Positions 45,701 to 54,051 are shown, numbered from the stretch's first letter. The stretch: DNA of 64,000 bases from Paenibacillus pinihumi DSM 23905 = JCM 16419 (GCF_000422505.1 NZ_KE383865.1:344726-408725); one strand, 5' to 3'. Notes: a model not told the origin generated them from the letters alone. Program-made: numbers and translations.

Positions 45701-48588
45701 AACAGGGGGATACGTATGTTATTCGTGATATTCAAGAGGCTGCCGCTTCGCATAATCCTTATGTGCTCATGAATGCGGTTGATGCGGATATCCTTTACGG
45801 CAGAATAAGCAAGAGTGATACAGCACTGCAAGACGCTGCTGCCGGAGATTATGCCATGTTCAAAAATGTTCAATTCGGCAATGAAGGAGCAAACAAGGTT
45901 CACCTCCAGGTCAGCTCGGATAAAAAAGTCCCTGAGGATTTGGGCAACATTGAACTGAGGCTGGATAGCCCCACCTCTCCAGTCATTGCAAGCATACTTG
46001 CAGACAACACGGGTGACCTTGGCACCTATAAAACGTTGTCCGCAAGCCTGCCTTTCACAGTAAGCGGCACGCATGATCTGTACATTTCTTTTACACGTCC
46101 AAGCAATCTAAAGTCCTTGCAATTTTTCACAAGTAAGGATAACGCCTCAATTACGGGGATAGACGTTTTGGGAAGTACATTGGTTGGCTTTCCATCAACA
46201 GGAAGAACGGATGTAAGCTATGCTGCATCGGTCTCCTACGCCGACGGCTCGACGGAGACAGGCAGCAGCAACGTGAAATGGAGTTTGAGCGGGAACTATT
46301 CGGGAGTGAAGATCAGCAGCGATGGCAAGCTGTCGGTTAAAGAAGGTGCCATTTCGCAGGAAATTATAGTGAGTGCCACATCTGTCAAAGAGCCGCAATG
46401 GACGAAGCATCTTCAAGTCCGGCTGGTCTCTGGCGAGATTCAGCCGCTCAAGATCAGAGGGATTGAGCGAAATGCGGAATCCGGCGGAACCGGCTCTAAT
46501 GGAAAGATGACTTTTAATGCCGATTGGGTTGAGTTCCTTGGTTCCAATGGATGGTTGAAGTTCAATGGAGTGGACTTGAAGAATGGCCTTCAAAATGTCA
46601 TGATCGGATATGCCTCGCCGTCTGCCTCATCAAGAGAAATCCAGGTCCGCATTGCCGAACCAAATGCGGGTACAGTGAATGAAGCTGTGAAGGTCGCGAC
46701 CCTGGATATTAGCGGGACGACCGGCGGCTGGATGAATCTAAAAGAGGTGTTCACCCCGGATATTGCACAGACTCATGGGGTAAAAGATGTTTATTTGTTC
46801 TGGCCGCAATCCGGGTTTAATGTATCCTATGTGACTTTAAATGTTTTGCAGGCAAATCACGACTCTACGGTTTACCGTAACATCTCGTTTGATGTTTTGC
46901 CTGCTGACGCTGTAATTACGGTGGAGGATTTCGAAGGATACTTGTACAGCCCGGCAGGTAATGGCAAATCCTTCAGATTGCCGGAAGGAGTAGCTTACAC
47001 CTATACCGCGGGCAAGGTTGGATTTATTTCGCAAAGCGCTGGCTTTACCGTTGATAATGACCGGGTACTGTCAATTAAATTAGAGGCTAAACCAGTACAA
47101 GAACGGCCAACCTGGCCTGCGGGAAGCACACTGACTGCCTCTCAAGTAGGCAAAACAGGAGTGACACTGGGATGGACGAAAGCAGCTGGCGATCATCCTG
47201 TGGCGGGTTATCGGGTATATAAAGGAACAGAACTTGTGGGCACGGTAGCAGGAAACGTATATAGCTATTCATTAAACGGGCTATCGCCGGGAACAAAATA
47301 TACGCTCAAGGTCGAAGCAGGTGATGCAGAGAATAACTGGAGCATAGACGGACCTTCAACAGCAGTTACCACTGCCTCGGATACCGGAGGCGGCAGTTAT
47401 AATGGAAGCGGAAATGGAGGTTCGTTGCCGCCTCCGGTTACAATTAAATCGAATCATATTAAGGCTTCTGTACCCTCAATCGATTCTTCAGGCAAGGCAA
47501 AGACTGTCATTGCTTTAGAGATATTTCGTAAAGCAAGGGAAGCTTCCCGGCAAGTTTATATTGAAATTCCAAGTGCTAATGGCGCTAAAGCCTATGAGGT
47601 TACGATTCCAGCAGCAGCCTTTGAAGCAGGGGAGGCGGCCAGCACCGTCGAGATCACGACTCCACTTGGGACTGTAACGGTATTCGGGACGATGCTTGGT
47701 GCTGCTGAAAAGATTGGAGCTGATAACGTCTCGATTACGATTACGAAGAAGGATGCGGGTAAATTGAATACTGCGGATCAGGCTAATGTGATGAATCGAA
47801 TCGGAATTGAACTCAAGCTGGATGGCGCCAGAAAGTCATGGAGCAATCCAAATTCGCGGGTAACGATATCGATTCCTTATATGCCTTCATCTGTAGAATT
47901 GTCTGATACCGAACATATTGTTGTATGGGGCATCGATGAGACAGGCAAAGTCACTTCTGTACCAACAGGAAAGTATGACCCTGTAAAAGGCCAAGTCACG
48001 TTTACCACAACACAATTCGGAGATTTTGCAACAGCTTACGTGAAGAAAAGCTTCACCGATATTGCCAACTATGGATGGGCAAAGCAGGCGATTGAAGTAT
48101 TGGCGTCCAAGGGTGTAATCAACGGTACATCAACTGACAAGTATACCCCTGACGCAGCAATTACAAGAGCGGATTTTATTCCTCAGTTGGTTAATGCCTT
48201 AGACTTAAGCGCCACAACAGAAGGGAACTTCCCGGATGTGAATCCAGCGGCTTATTATGCGGAAGCTGTGGCCGTAGCCAAAAAGATCGGCATAGCTTCC
48301 GGTATGGGTGACGGCAAGTTTAATCCGGATGCGAAGATGACAAGGCAGGATATGATGGTTCTTATCCAAAGGGCGATGGCATTCGCCAACAAACCTTTGC
48401 TTGCAGGCACGTCTGCTGACATAAATTCTTTTTCTGATAGAGACAAAATTGCAGACTATGCAGAACAAAGCGTTGCTACGCTGGTCAAAAACGGAATCGT
48501 CAACGGAAACGGCAGCATCATTAATCCACTCGGATATGCGACAAGAGCCGAGACTGCGGTACTGCTTTACAGAATTTACAACAAATAA
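42703..48588 (+). CDS. SLH-anchored GH95 alpha-L-fucosidase, multidomain
   Basis: The 1961-residue protein has a signal peptide (about 1-29), the GH95 N-terminal domain split by a discoidin-like insert (about 186-340), the catalytic barrel (about 505-945), two CBM6-like modules (about 1010-1150 and 1245-1386) around a bacterial Ig-like domain, FN3 (about 1466-1560), a Gly/Ser linker, a beta-sandwich and three SLH repeats (about 1782-1961). Candidate catalytic residues are Asn601 and Asn603 in NINLQMNYW, Glu735 in SPEHGP and Asp897 in IDGNFGS, matching the Asn/Asn/Glu/Asp set of the family. It should release L-fucose (or L-galactose) from glycans at the cell surface for the adjacent sugar transporter. 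Confidence 0.95.
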   Translation: MLKRLVSSTLAMILTVTTFTCLPVSSYADTVSPAGNPMTDPVPLKSWYTKAATNWESEALPLGNGYMGAMVFGGVDKDQILINEKTLWSGGPGANPDYNGGHKDAAEQKHALLQQARTQLQHLMTQFSSGTPPYKDESGNVIARDYSNDASIRNLINGVQGSGGLIGTKRNFGSYQELGSIWLQDVKSSRPAITKFFTAQDNMNNSGEKLDKLFDENADTKYFADGHQGAEEYVIEWEYDKKMATKSYSITTGNDSQPRDPKSWTILASNDGVSYSIIDTVSAFELAGRKQTQQFEFDVPGSYQYFKMNVTSLYGTNQALQMSGLKIIFDESTVPQDDLITNYKRELDFNNAVASVTYNQGSAEIKREYLVNYPDNVMAIRLSSTDNGKFNQFVSVTSAQTIKTISSSGDTITMTGWPADHNKPDAAHNFDNTLHFAMQMKVIPDGGTMIAQNDGILVQDADSVLILMTAGTNYHQSMDDSFHYFTGVNPLIAVGDRLQAAAQKGYTQLYDRHVNDYKHLFDRVDLNLMNAPFPNKPTDELLAGYSRTNQPLEDRYLEQLYYQFGRYLLIASSREGSLPANLQGVWAAGTNPPWDSDYHANINLQMNYWLAEQTNLSETHVPLIEYIQSLVPRGRISAQHGYVTPAGNPVRGWTTHHENNIWGNTAPAVSDAFFSPEDGAWLAQNIWERYQFTMDEAFLRDNYSIMLEAALFWVDNLWEDTRDGTLVANPSYSPEHGPYSLGATEVQAVIWGIFEEVIKASEVLNMDSGELHEIRMAQSKLAGPQIGLGGQFMEWKDEVNMDLTGDNGHRHTNHLYGLHPGSQIVAGRSEAEDAYVDAMKVTLNTRGDGGTGWSKAWKINFWSRLRDGDRAQKLVKEILYESTLSNLFDTHPPFQIDGNFGSTAGMTEMLLQSQGGAIELLPALPSKWSTGSVSGLKARGNVEVGMTWDQASLTSAALKTGTTGPITIKGANISTAAVMNGSTPADFTIVDDNTIVISAQQGDTYVIRDIQEAAASHNPYVLMNAVDADILYGRISKSDTALQDAAAGDYAMFKNVQFGNEGANKVHLQVSSDKKVPEDLGNIELRLDSPTSPVIASILADNTGDLGTYKTLSASLPFTVSGTHDLYISFTRPSNLKSLQFFTSKDNASITGIDVLGSTLVGFPSTGRTDVSYAASVSYADGSTETGSSNVKWSLSGNYSGVKISSDGKLSVKEGAISQEIIVSATSVKEPQWTKHLQVRLVSGEIQPLKIRGIERNAESGGTGSNGKMTFNADWVEFLGSNGWLKFNGVDLKNGLQNVMIGYASPSASSREIQVRIAEPNAGTVNEAVKVATLDISGTTGGWMNLKEVFTPDIAQTHGVKDVYLFWPQSGFNVSYVTLNVLQANHDSTVYRNISFDVLPADAVITVEDFEGYLYSPAGNGKSFRLPEGVAYTYTAGKVGFISQSAGFTVDNDRVLSIKLEAKPVQERPTWPAGSTLTASQVGKTGVTLGWTKAAGDHPVAGYRVYKGTELVGTVAGNVYSYSLNGLSPGTKYTLKVEAGDAENNWSIDGPSTAVTTASDTGGGSYNGSGNGGSLPPPVTIKSNHIKASVPSIDSSGKAKTVIALEIFRKAREASRQVYIEIPSANGAKAYEVTIPAAAFEAGEAASTVEITTPLGTVTVFGTMLGAAEKIGADNVSITITKKDAGKLNTADQANVMNRIGIELKLDGARKSWSNPNSRVTISIPYMPSSVELSDTEHIVVWGIDETGKVTSVPTGKYDPVKGQVTFTTTQFGDFATAYVKKSFTDIANYGWAKQAIEVLASKGVINGTSTDKYTPDAAITRADFIPQLVNALDLSATTEGNFPDVNPAAYYAEAVAVAKKIGIASGMGDGKFNPDAKMTRQDMMVLIQRAMAFANKPLLAGTSADINSFSDRDKIADYAEQSVATLVKNGIVNGNGSIINPLGYATRAETAVLLYRIYNK

Positions 48589-49175
48589 TTTTCGTGCGTT
48601 ACAAGCAGATAGGCGTTTTTTTGAATGAGGGCTTAAGCAGTTTAGGAGGGAACCCCGAATAGGTTCGTCCGCTTGAACATGATTGGAAAAAATCGCTTCG
48701 GGGCTCCGTCTTTGGAAAAGATATTTGTGTCAGCAGGCCGGCTCGCGTATTGCTTTCGATTTTCAGTGAAACAGGTAATGGTGCTAGAGCTCATCGCTGG
48801 CAGCGATGCGATCAGGGGTTCGATCCTGCTAAGGTCCACCAAACTTCAAACGCTGAAACCCCTTGATACATAAGGGATTTTTCTTTTTGTCTCATAGAAC
48901 GTGCATGTGGCAAAACACGATTTAGTGCTCCGTGATTACGCCCGTGTTCACCAAAGAATTTGGGAAGGTCTGGATCGGCTACAGATTAGATGTAATACAG
49001 CCTGGATACTGGTCTGAGGCTGGAGAGGATAACTTCGTCATGGAGGAGAAAGCTTGGGGAACGGAATGTCTGCCAGACCCCGTAGTAAAGGAAAGTAGCG
49101 TTTGAAGCAAGCGCTATCTGTCAATTCATAATAAACAAAGGCTGCGGAGAGCCAATCTCACGCAGCCTAAAGCAT
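48589..49175. other. Intergenic region with tRNA-like fragment
   Basis: No protein gene is supported. It holds the tRNA-Ala-like 3' fragment at 48781-48844 and a weak CCCTT/AAGGG hairpin with T-rich tail at 48860-48886. Confidence 0.5.
48781..48844 (+). pseudogene. tRNA-Ala(GGC)-like 3' fragment
   Basis: A perfect 5-bp anticodon stem CATCG/CGATG encloses the 7-nt loop CTGGCAG with GGC anticodon. A T-loop GGTTCGATCC and an encoded CCA end (AAGGTCCACCA) follow. The 5' acceptor strand and proper D-arm are missing, and two T-stem pairs are imperfect, so it is not a functional gene. The anticodon arm is identical over 17 bp with 31815-31831. Confidence 0.65.
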
Positions 49176-50010
49176 TCAATGTGTTCGTTTCAGTTTGTTT
49201 AATTGCTCGGCAGAAAGTCCCGTTAGTTCTGCGATGGTTGTAATATCCATGCTTTTATCCAGCATGTTCTGGGCAACTTCTAGCTTTTCCTTGGAGCGAC
49301 CAATAGACTCGCCTTCTGCCCTAGCACCTTCCAACATGGAAGCTTCGTCATGAAGGGCTTTTTGTCTCATCTCGTATAAGCGACGGGCTTCTGCATCTTG
49401 GCTTAGATACTCCAACGCAGTCATTGCTTTACCCAAAGTTGGTTCGTTCACTTTCAATACCTCCCAGTTCGTCGTGTCTTCGCTTTTCAGAAAAAACAGC
49501 CAGTTGAGCAAGCCGCCTTCACTCGGTATGCTTTGTGTATTCAGCTTGGATAGTTCCATGATGTGAATTTCAATGTCATCGATCAGTGTAATGCCGCTAT
49601 GGTCTTCCCGTAGATGGAAAATGTTATGGTAACGGTCATTAGGTAGAATGGAGAAGTTAAGGATATTGATCGTGACGCATTTCCTGAGCCGTTTGTAGGA
49701 ATGTCCTTCTTCAAGCTGTCCTGCGTATTGCTTGCTCCAATAATAAAGCGTTCGCTTCTCATTGCATTTCTACATTAATTAGCTTTCCTTCTGTCGTTTT
49801 GGCTTGGATATCGAATATGGATTGCTTATCTCGCGGCGAATCCTTATCCGTGTACGGATTCATCAGGACAATCTCGGTCAGCGGCGGCTCTCCAGCCTCC
49901 ATAAAGGTTCTGTTAAGGAAGGCGAGAAGGATATCCTTATTTTCTTCGCTGCCAAATATGCGCTTAAAAACGAAATCGTTCTTGGGGTCAAGCAGTCATG
50001 CATCCGAATC
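49176..50010 (-). pseudogene. Rpn-family recombination-promoting nuclease/transposase pseudogene
   Basis: Minus-strand reading from about 50010 gives PKNDFVFKRIFG, DILLAFLNRTFMEAGEPPL and QSIFDIQAKTTEGKLINVEM, the PD-(D/E)XK core of Rpn/PD-(D/E)XK transposase-like proteins. A deletion near 49767 after VEMQ breaks the frame; RTLYYWSKQYAGQLEEGHSY resumes in another frame. The C-terminal part remains open as 127 codons (49176-49559) ending TGLSAEQLNKLKRTH. The N-terminal end also meets a stop, so the gene is inactive. Confidence 0.85.
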
Positions 50011-50115
50011 AACTCCAATCCTTGTCATTATTATTATACTATGATTCCCATTTGTGTTGCATATTGACTCGCCGCGCATCACATTATCTCGTCTTTTCTT
50101 GGCTCATGAGGCAAG

Positions 50116-50349
50116 TTAGGAATGCCTTGTCTGTTCTGACAGCGGCCAGTTCAACCCGTAAAGCCAATCCGATTTTCGTAAGAGCAGAGACAACATCTTG
50201 TACCGCTCGTAGTCCATCGTAGCCACAGAGCGATAAATGCTATCCAAAATGGCATTGATCATCTCTTCGCATGTTTTAATTTGAGTGTACAGTCAGTCTT
50301 CCTCAAGCAATAGAGCTTCATATTTCAGGTTGAGGATACAGTAGAACAT
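50116..50349 (-). pseudogene. Decayed hypothetical ORF with in-frame stop
   Basis: A 78-codon minus-strand frame starts MFYCILNLKYEALLLEED, has TGA at 50293-50295 (codon 19), and continues with protein-like sequence containing MDYERYKMLSLLLRKSDWLY to a stop at 50116-50118. The composition looks coding but no family was recognised. It lies directly upstream of the Rpn pseudogene on the same strand and may be part of the same decayed unit. Confidence 0.35.
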
Positions 50350-50834
50350 ACCGAAGTCCGAAAACCCGAATAGAAGTAGGCTTTCGGACACTTCGTTACA
50401 CAGCAGGACACCGTGCTAACCACACTGGCAGCGAAGAGATAAGGGTCCGCCCACGCGCAGGGAGTGAAGAAGATCCTATGATGGAATGCTTCAACGGACG
50501 AGACGGCGTCTGAATTTGCCGCTAAAAGATTTCGTCGAGTTGCTTCGATAGCCATATAATCAGAGATTCGGACATTCCCCTATTGGCTCGACTAATCACA
50601 CACGGCAGAAATGCCATTTTTTTGTATTTAAGCACTCCAGACATGTGGAGTGCTTAATATTGATGGTTCTGAACAAAAATAATGTACTGGGATTTTGATA
50701 AGTGTATGATTAAAGCAGTCAAGTAAATCTCATGAAACGATGAGTGCAATAATTTTTGAGAAGAATAGGATTAAACTGTACCAGGCCTAAATATGCGAAT
50801 TACATAATAACAAATAAAGGAGCTGTTACGTTAA
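50350..50834. other. Intergenic/decayed stretch
   Basis: No supportable gene. A perfect 12-bp hairpin (TTAAGCACTCCA, loop GACATG) lies at 50628-50657. Confidence 0.45.
50628..50657. terminator. Perfect hairpin, possible terminator
   Basis: TTAAGCACTCCA pairs exactly with TGGAGTGCTTAA around GACATG. A T-run lies on its left side (50617-50623), so it would end minus-strand transcription if A/T order is read that way; direction is uncertain. Confidence 0.5.
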
Positions 50835-51275
50835 ATGAAACAGATTACTCTTCGCCAATCCCAAAATTCCGATGTTGAGACAATTGCTAATTTAAGGGCA
50901 ATTGTGCTGCGGAATGATTTAACCAGGTTAGGAAGATTTGATGAAGAAAAGGTCCGTCAACGCCTCCGTAATTCATTTGATCCAGATCACACTTGGATTA
51001 TTGAGTCAGATTCTTCTTTTGTTGGATGCATAGCTCTTAAACCAACGTTAGATGGATATTTATTGGAGCATTTTTATATTGATCCCAATCACCAAGGTAA
51101 AGGCATGGGTAGTCATGTATTAAAAAAAATACTTGAGCAGAGGGATGTCAAAGGAAAACGTGTAACATTAAATGTCTTACAAGGAAGCCCTGCTAAACTT
51201 CTTTATGAACGGTTTGGTTTTAAAGTTGATCGTGAAGATCTCATAGATGTATACATGTCTGTGATTGTAGAGTGA
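50835..51275 (+). CDS. GNAT-family N-acetyltransferase
   Basis: The 146-residue protein shows the GNAT acetyl-CoA pattern: VGCIALKP, the LEHFYIDPNHQGKGMGSHVL strand-loop-helix carrying the pyrophosphate-binding QGKGMG, and a final KLLYERFGFKV segment. It should transfer an acetyl group to an amine; the acceptor is unknown. AAAGGAG lies 12 bp before ATG. Monocistronic. Confidence 0.9.
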   Translation: MKQITLRQSQNSDVETIANLRAIVLRNDLTRLGRFDEEKVRQRLRNSFDPDHTWIIESDSSFVGCIALKPTLDGYLLEHFYIDPNHQGKGMGSHVLKKILEQRDVKGKRVTLNVLQGSPAKLLYERFGFKVDREDLIDVYMSVIVE

Positions 51276-51608
51276 GATAACAGAGCCTTCGAAGTGATGT
51301 AATTCATGAAAGTTGTATCCTATACCTTTAGTGCTATCGGGGAAGATGTCAATAAGGTAATGACCGGGGCAAATTTGCTCAGCCGTGGATTCGATCATAG
51401 AGATGAACGGCATCCGCGGCAGAATAAAGCTGCACGCTGTTTGCCTTAACAGTGGATTTACGCAGGTTGTTTCGCAAGAGTCGCCCTTCTATTAAAGTAT
51501 TGGAAAATCTTAATTTGACTAGAAGTCGTATCTTTTCCATTATTATTATAGACTTGAAAATGATCTTTTTCTGGTTCATGATACGTTTTACCACAACAGG
51601 AGACATCT
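51276..51608. other. Intergenic region before the PBP gene
   Basis: About 330 bp without a supportable gene; short overlapping minus-strand frames here look like chance. No clear promoter or hairpin was identified. Confidence 0.4.
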
Positions 51609-53744
51609 ATGAAAGAACATAATTTACTTAAGGAACAAGGCAACATTAACAGAGGGTCCAGAGTGTCGGGCTTCTCCGGCTTTTATAAATTTCTGGTTAG
51701 ATTTCGGATTTGGATCATTGGAATCCTTCTTGGACTTTTGTCGCTTGTGGCGATCGGGGTCTACTGGATAAGTTCTCTTGATATTGAGAAGCTTGTAGTT
51801 CCCATATTAGCCCCGACTCAATTATTAGACAGGAATGGGGAACCGAGCTCCCAGATCATTTCCGTTAAAATCGATCCCATGTCGATTGACCAAATTCCGC
51901 TGCATATGCAGCAAGCCATCGTCGCCGTCGAGGACAAGCGGTATTACGATCATACGGGAGTGGATGCTTTCGGCATCATTCGAGCTGTGTTCCGCAATGT
52001 GAAGGAAGGTGGCGCAGCACAGGGAGGAAGCACGATTACTCAGCAGCTCGCCAAAAACGTTTTTTTAACGGGTGAAAAAACGTTCTCGCGAAAGCTGACG
52101 GAAGCAGCCTATGCCATCAAGATCGAATCTGCTTATAGTAAGGACCAGATTCTCGAAATGTATTTGAATCAAATTTACTTCGGAGAAGGTCAATGGGGAA
52201 TACAGAGAGCCGCTAAGCGGTATTTCGGCAAAGATACGAAGGACTTGACGTTGTCCGAGTCCGCCCTGTTAGCCGCATTACCGAAAGCTCCCAGCCGGTA
52301 CTCCCCGCTTAAAAATAAGGAACTCGCGGTGGAGCGAAGGGATCTTGTACTCGGCTTAATGCGGGATGAAGGTTTTATTTCGAAAGCAGAGTATAACCAA
52401 GCGATCGTTGAGCCCGTTCAGGTGCTTAAGGAAGTTCCTGCGGAACAGCAAAATTATTTGCTGGGTCAATATGCTTCATATACAGATGAAGTGATTGATG
52501 AAGCCATTGAATTATATGGATTTACGGAGCGCCAGTTGTTAGCCGGAAATCTGCTCATCTATACGGAACTGGATCCCGTCGTTCAGAGTGCGATGGAAAA
52601 TACGTATCGTAATGATGCTCTGTTTCCCGAAAGCGCCCCCGGTCAACTCGTACAGAGTGGAGCAGTTATTATGGATCCTTCTACTGGTGGAGTTCGCGGA
52701 ATTGTGGGGCAACGGGGCGAACATGTATTTCGCGGCTTCAATCATGCGACACAGCTTGTAAGACAACCAGGCTCGGTATTCAAACCCCTGATGGTCTACG
52801 GACCTGCTTTGGAAAAGGGATATGATGCGAAATCGATGCTGTACGATGGTCCGTTAGATATTAATGGTTATAAGCCTAATAATTCAGATCGCCGAACTTT
52901 AGGGCAGGTATCGCTTCGGGATGCAGTTATTCATTCGAGGAATATTCCAGCCGTTTGGTTATTGAACGAGATCGGCCTGCAAACTGGAAAAGCGTTTGTT
53001 GAGAAGCTCGATATTCCGTTGAGTGAAGAAGATAATAACTTAAGTTTGGCGCTGGGTGGACTGTCGCAAGGGCTATCCCCGCTTCAATTGGCGCAAGCCT
53101 ACAGTGTTTTTCCTAATCTGGGGACAAAGGTTCCGGCGCATACCATAACCAAAATTACGACGACAGATGGACAAGTTTTAGCTGAAGCCAAGTTTCAACC
53201 GGTTTCGGTTATGTTGCCGGAAACTGCTCATGCAATGACAGAGCTGTTGATCGATGTTGTCCGGGAAGGAACAGGAAAGAACGCGGCAATGAATCGTCCG
53301 GTGGCAGGAAAGACGGGGACGACACAGCTTCCACAGAATAAACAGTTCGCAGGGATTACTGGAGGTTCTAAAGATGCCTGGTTTGTCGGCTACACGCCAG
53401 AATTGGTCGGGGCAGTTTGGCTTGGTTATGACAATACGGATAGCAAACATTACTTAACCACCTCAGGTGGACAATATCCGGCTTTAATCTTCAAAGAGAT
53501 GATGTCACTGGCCTTAAAGGATGTTCCGATATCCGGGTTTATTAGTCCTGTGGCCGGGAAAATAAAAAAAGGGAATGTCCCTAAAGAAAATATAAAAGGG
53601 GACAAGGGGAAAAAAGATAAAAAAGAAGAAAAGGACAAGAAAGATAAAAAGAAAAAAGAAGAAAAGGATAAGAAAAAAGAGAAAGATAAAAGAGATAAGC
53701 AGGATAAAGATAAAAAAGAAGGGAAAGGGAGAAAAGAGGAGTAA
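51609..53744 (+). CDS. Class A penicillin-binding protein (PBP1A-like) with Lys-rich tail
   Basis: The 711-residue protein has a short cytoplasmic N-terminus, one membrane helix (about 32-54), a GT51 glycosyltransferase domain (about 85-255: EDKRYYDHTGVD, QGGSTITQQLAKN) and a transpeptidase domain (about 300-640) with Ser389 in SVFK, SRN near 442 and the KTGT box at 568-571. It polymerises and cross-links peptidoglycan outside the membrane. The last 60 or so residues are almost only Lys, Asp, Glu and Gly, an unusual highly charged tail. It is monocistronic; the start follows AGGAGA. Confidence 0.93.
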   Translation: MKEHNLLKEQGNINRGSRVSGFSGFYKFLVRFRIWIIGILLGLLSLVAIGVYWISSLDIEKLVVPILAPTQLLDRNGEPSSQIISVKIDPMSIDQIPLHMQQAIVAVEDKRYYDHTGVDAFGIIRAVFRNVKEGGAAQGGSTITQQLAKNVFLTGEKTFSRKLTEAAYAIKIESAYSKDQILEMYLNQIYFGEGQWGIQRAAKRYFGKDTKDLTLSESALLAALPKAPSRYSPLKNKELAVERRDLVLGLMRDEGFISKAEYNQAIVEPVQVLKEVPAEQQNYLLGQYASYTDEVIDEAIELYGFTERQLLAGNLLIYTELDPVVQSAMENTYRNDALFPESAPGQLVQSGAVIMDPSTGGVRGIVGQRGEHVFRGFNHATQLVRQPGSVFKPLMVYGPALEKGYDAKSMLYDGPLDINGYKPNNSDRRTLGQVSLRDAVIHSRNIPAVWLLNEIGLQTGKAFVEKLDIPLSEEDNNLSLALGGLSQGLSPLQLAQAYSVFPNLGTKVPAHTITKITTTDGQVLAEAKFQPVSVMLPETAHAMTELLIDVVREGTGKNAAMNRPVAGKTGTTQLPQNKQFAGITGGSKDAWFVGYTPELVGAVWLGYDNTDSKHYLTTSGGQYPALIFKEMMSLALKDVPISGFISPVAGKIKKGNVPKENIKGDKGKKDKKEEKDKKDKKKKEEKDKKKEKDKRDKQDKDKKEGKGRKEE

Positions 53745-53751
53745 TAGCCGA

Positions 53752-53873
53752 ATCCGCATTTTGGAGCTGGGTGAGAATTAAGAAGAACTCGATCAGTCGG
53801 CAGAATTGTAGCTTAGAATCTTAATCAGGGAGGATGTCAGCGGCGATAAGCCAAGGCTGGCATCCTTTTTATT
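53752..53873 (+). repeat. SLH-gene 3' tail and terminator, copy 2
   Basis: ILELGEN and a stop (53759-53781) look like the last residues of an SLH protein, followed by DNA matching 26516-26597 with four mismatches in 82 bp, including the AGGATGTCAGC / GCTGGCATCCT terminator and T-run. The body of that SLH gene is absent; the terminator may now end transcription of the PBP gene. Confidence 0.75.
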
Positions 53874-53940
53874 CTCAAAATCCTTTCCGCGGCAGCCTTT
53901 ATCGAATTAAACGGAAGGGAGCAATAAGTCTTTTATGTCC

Positions 53941-53955
53941 ATAGCTCAGCTGGGG
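53941..53955 (+). pseudogene. tRNA D-arm-like fragment
   Basis: ATAGCTCAGCTGGGG matches the near-universal tRNA D-arm opening, but neither anticodon arm nor T-arm follows. A lone 14- to 15-base match, so only suggestive. Confidence 0.3.
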
Positions 53956-53975
53956 AATTCCAGTTTCGACTTACG

Positions 53976-54003
53976 TTTGATCTTCATCTCAAATTCTTAT
54001 AAT
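53976..54003 (+). promoter_or_regulatory. Promoter of the second iron regulator
   Basis: TTTGAT (53976-53981) and TATAAT (53998-54003) are 16 bp apart, directly before a Fur box. Confidence 0.55.
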
Positions 54004-54009
54004 ATATAA

Positions 54010-54024
54010 TGAGAATGTTTTTCA
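54010..54024 (+). promoter_or_regulatory. Fur box before the AraC regulator
   Basis: TGAGAATGTTTTTCA matches TGATAATNATTATCA at 11-12 positions and overlaps the expected transcription start. Confidence 0.65.
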
Positions 54025-54051
54025 ATTAAAATTTGAAAAGGAAAGTACCCT

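Noticed and set aside
31784-48844. Active integrative element bounded by tRNA halves
   Set aside because: No integrase, excisionase or replication gene lies inside, and both halves are degenerate; kept only as a possible relic.
48766-48844. Functional tRNA-Ala gene
   Set aside because: The 5' acceptor strand and D-arm do not pair, although anticodon arm, T-loop and CCA are recognisable.
48642-48873. Small opposing 66-codon frames around the tRNA-like fragment
   Set aside because: They read through structured tRNA-like DNA on both strands and show no coding bias.
51379-51646. Overlapping minus-strand frames upstream of the PBP gene
   Set aside because: Short, overlapping each other, with no ribosome sites or domain likeness.
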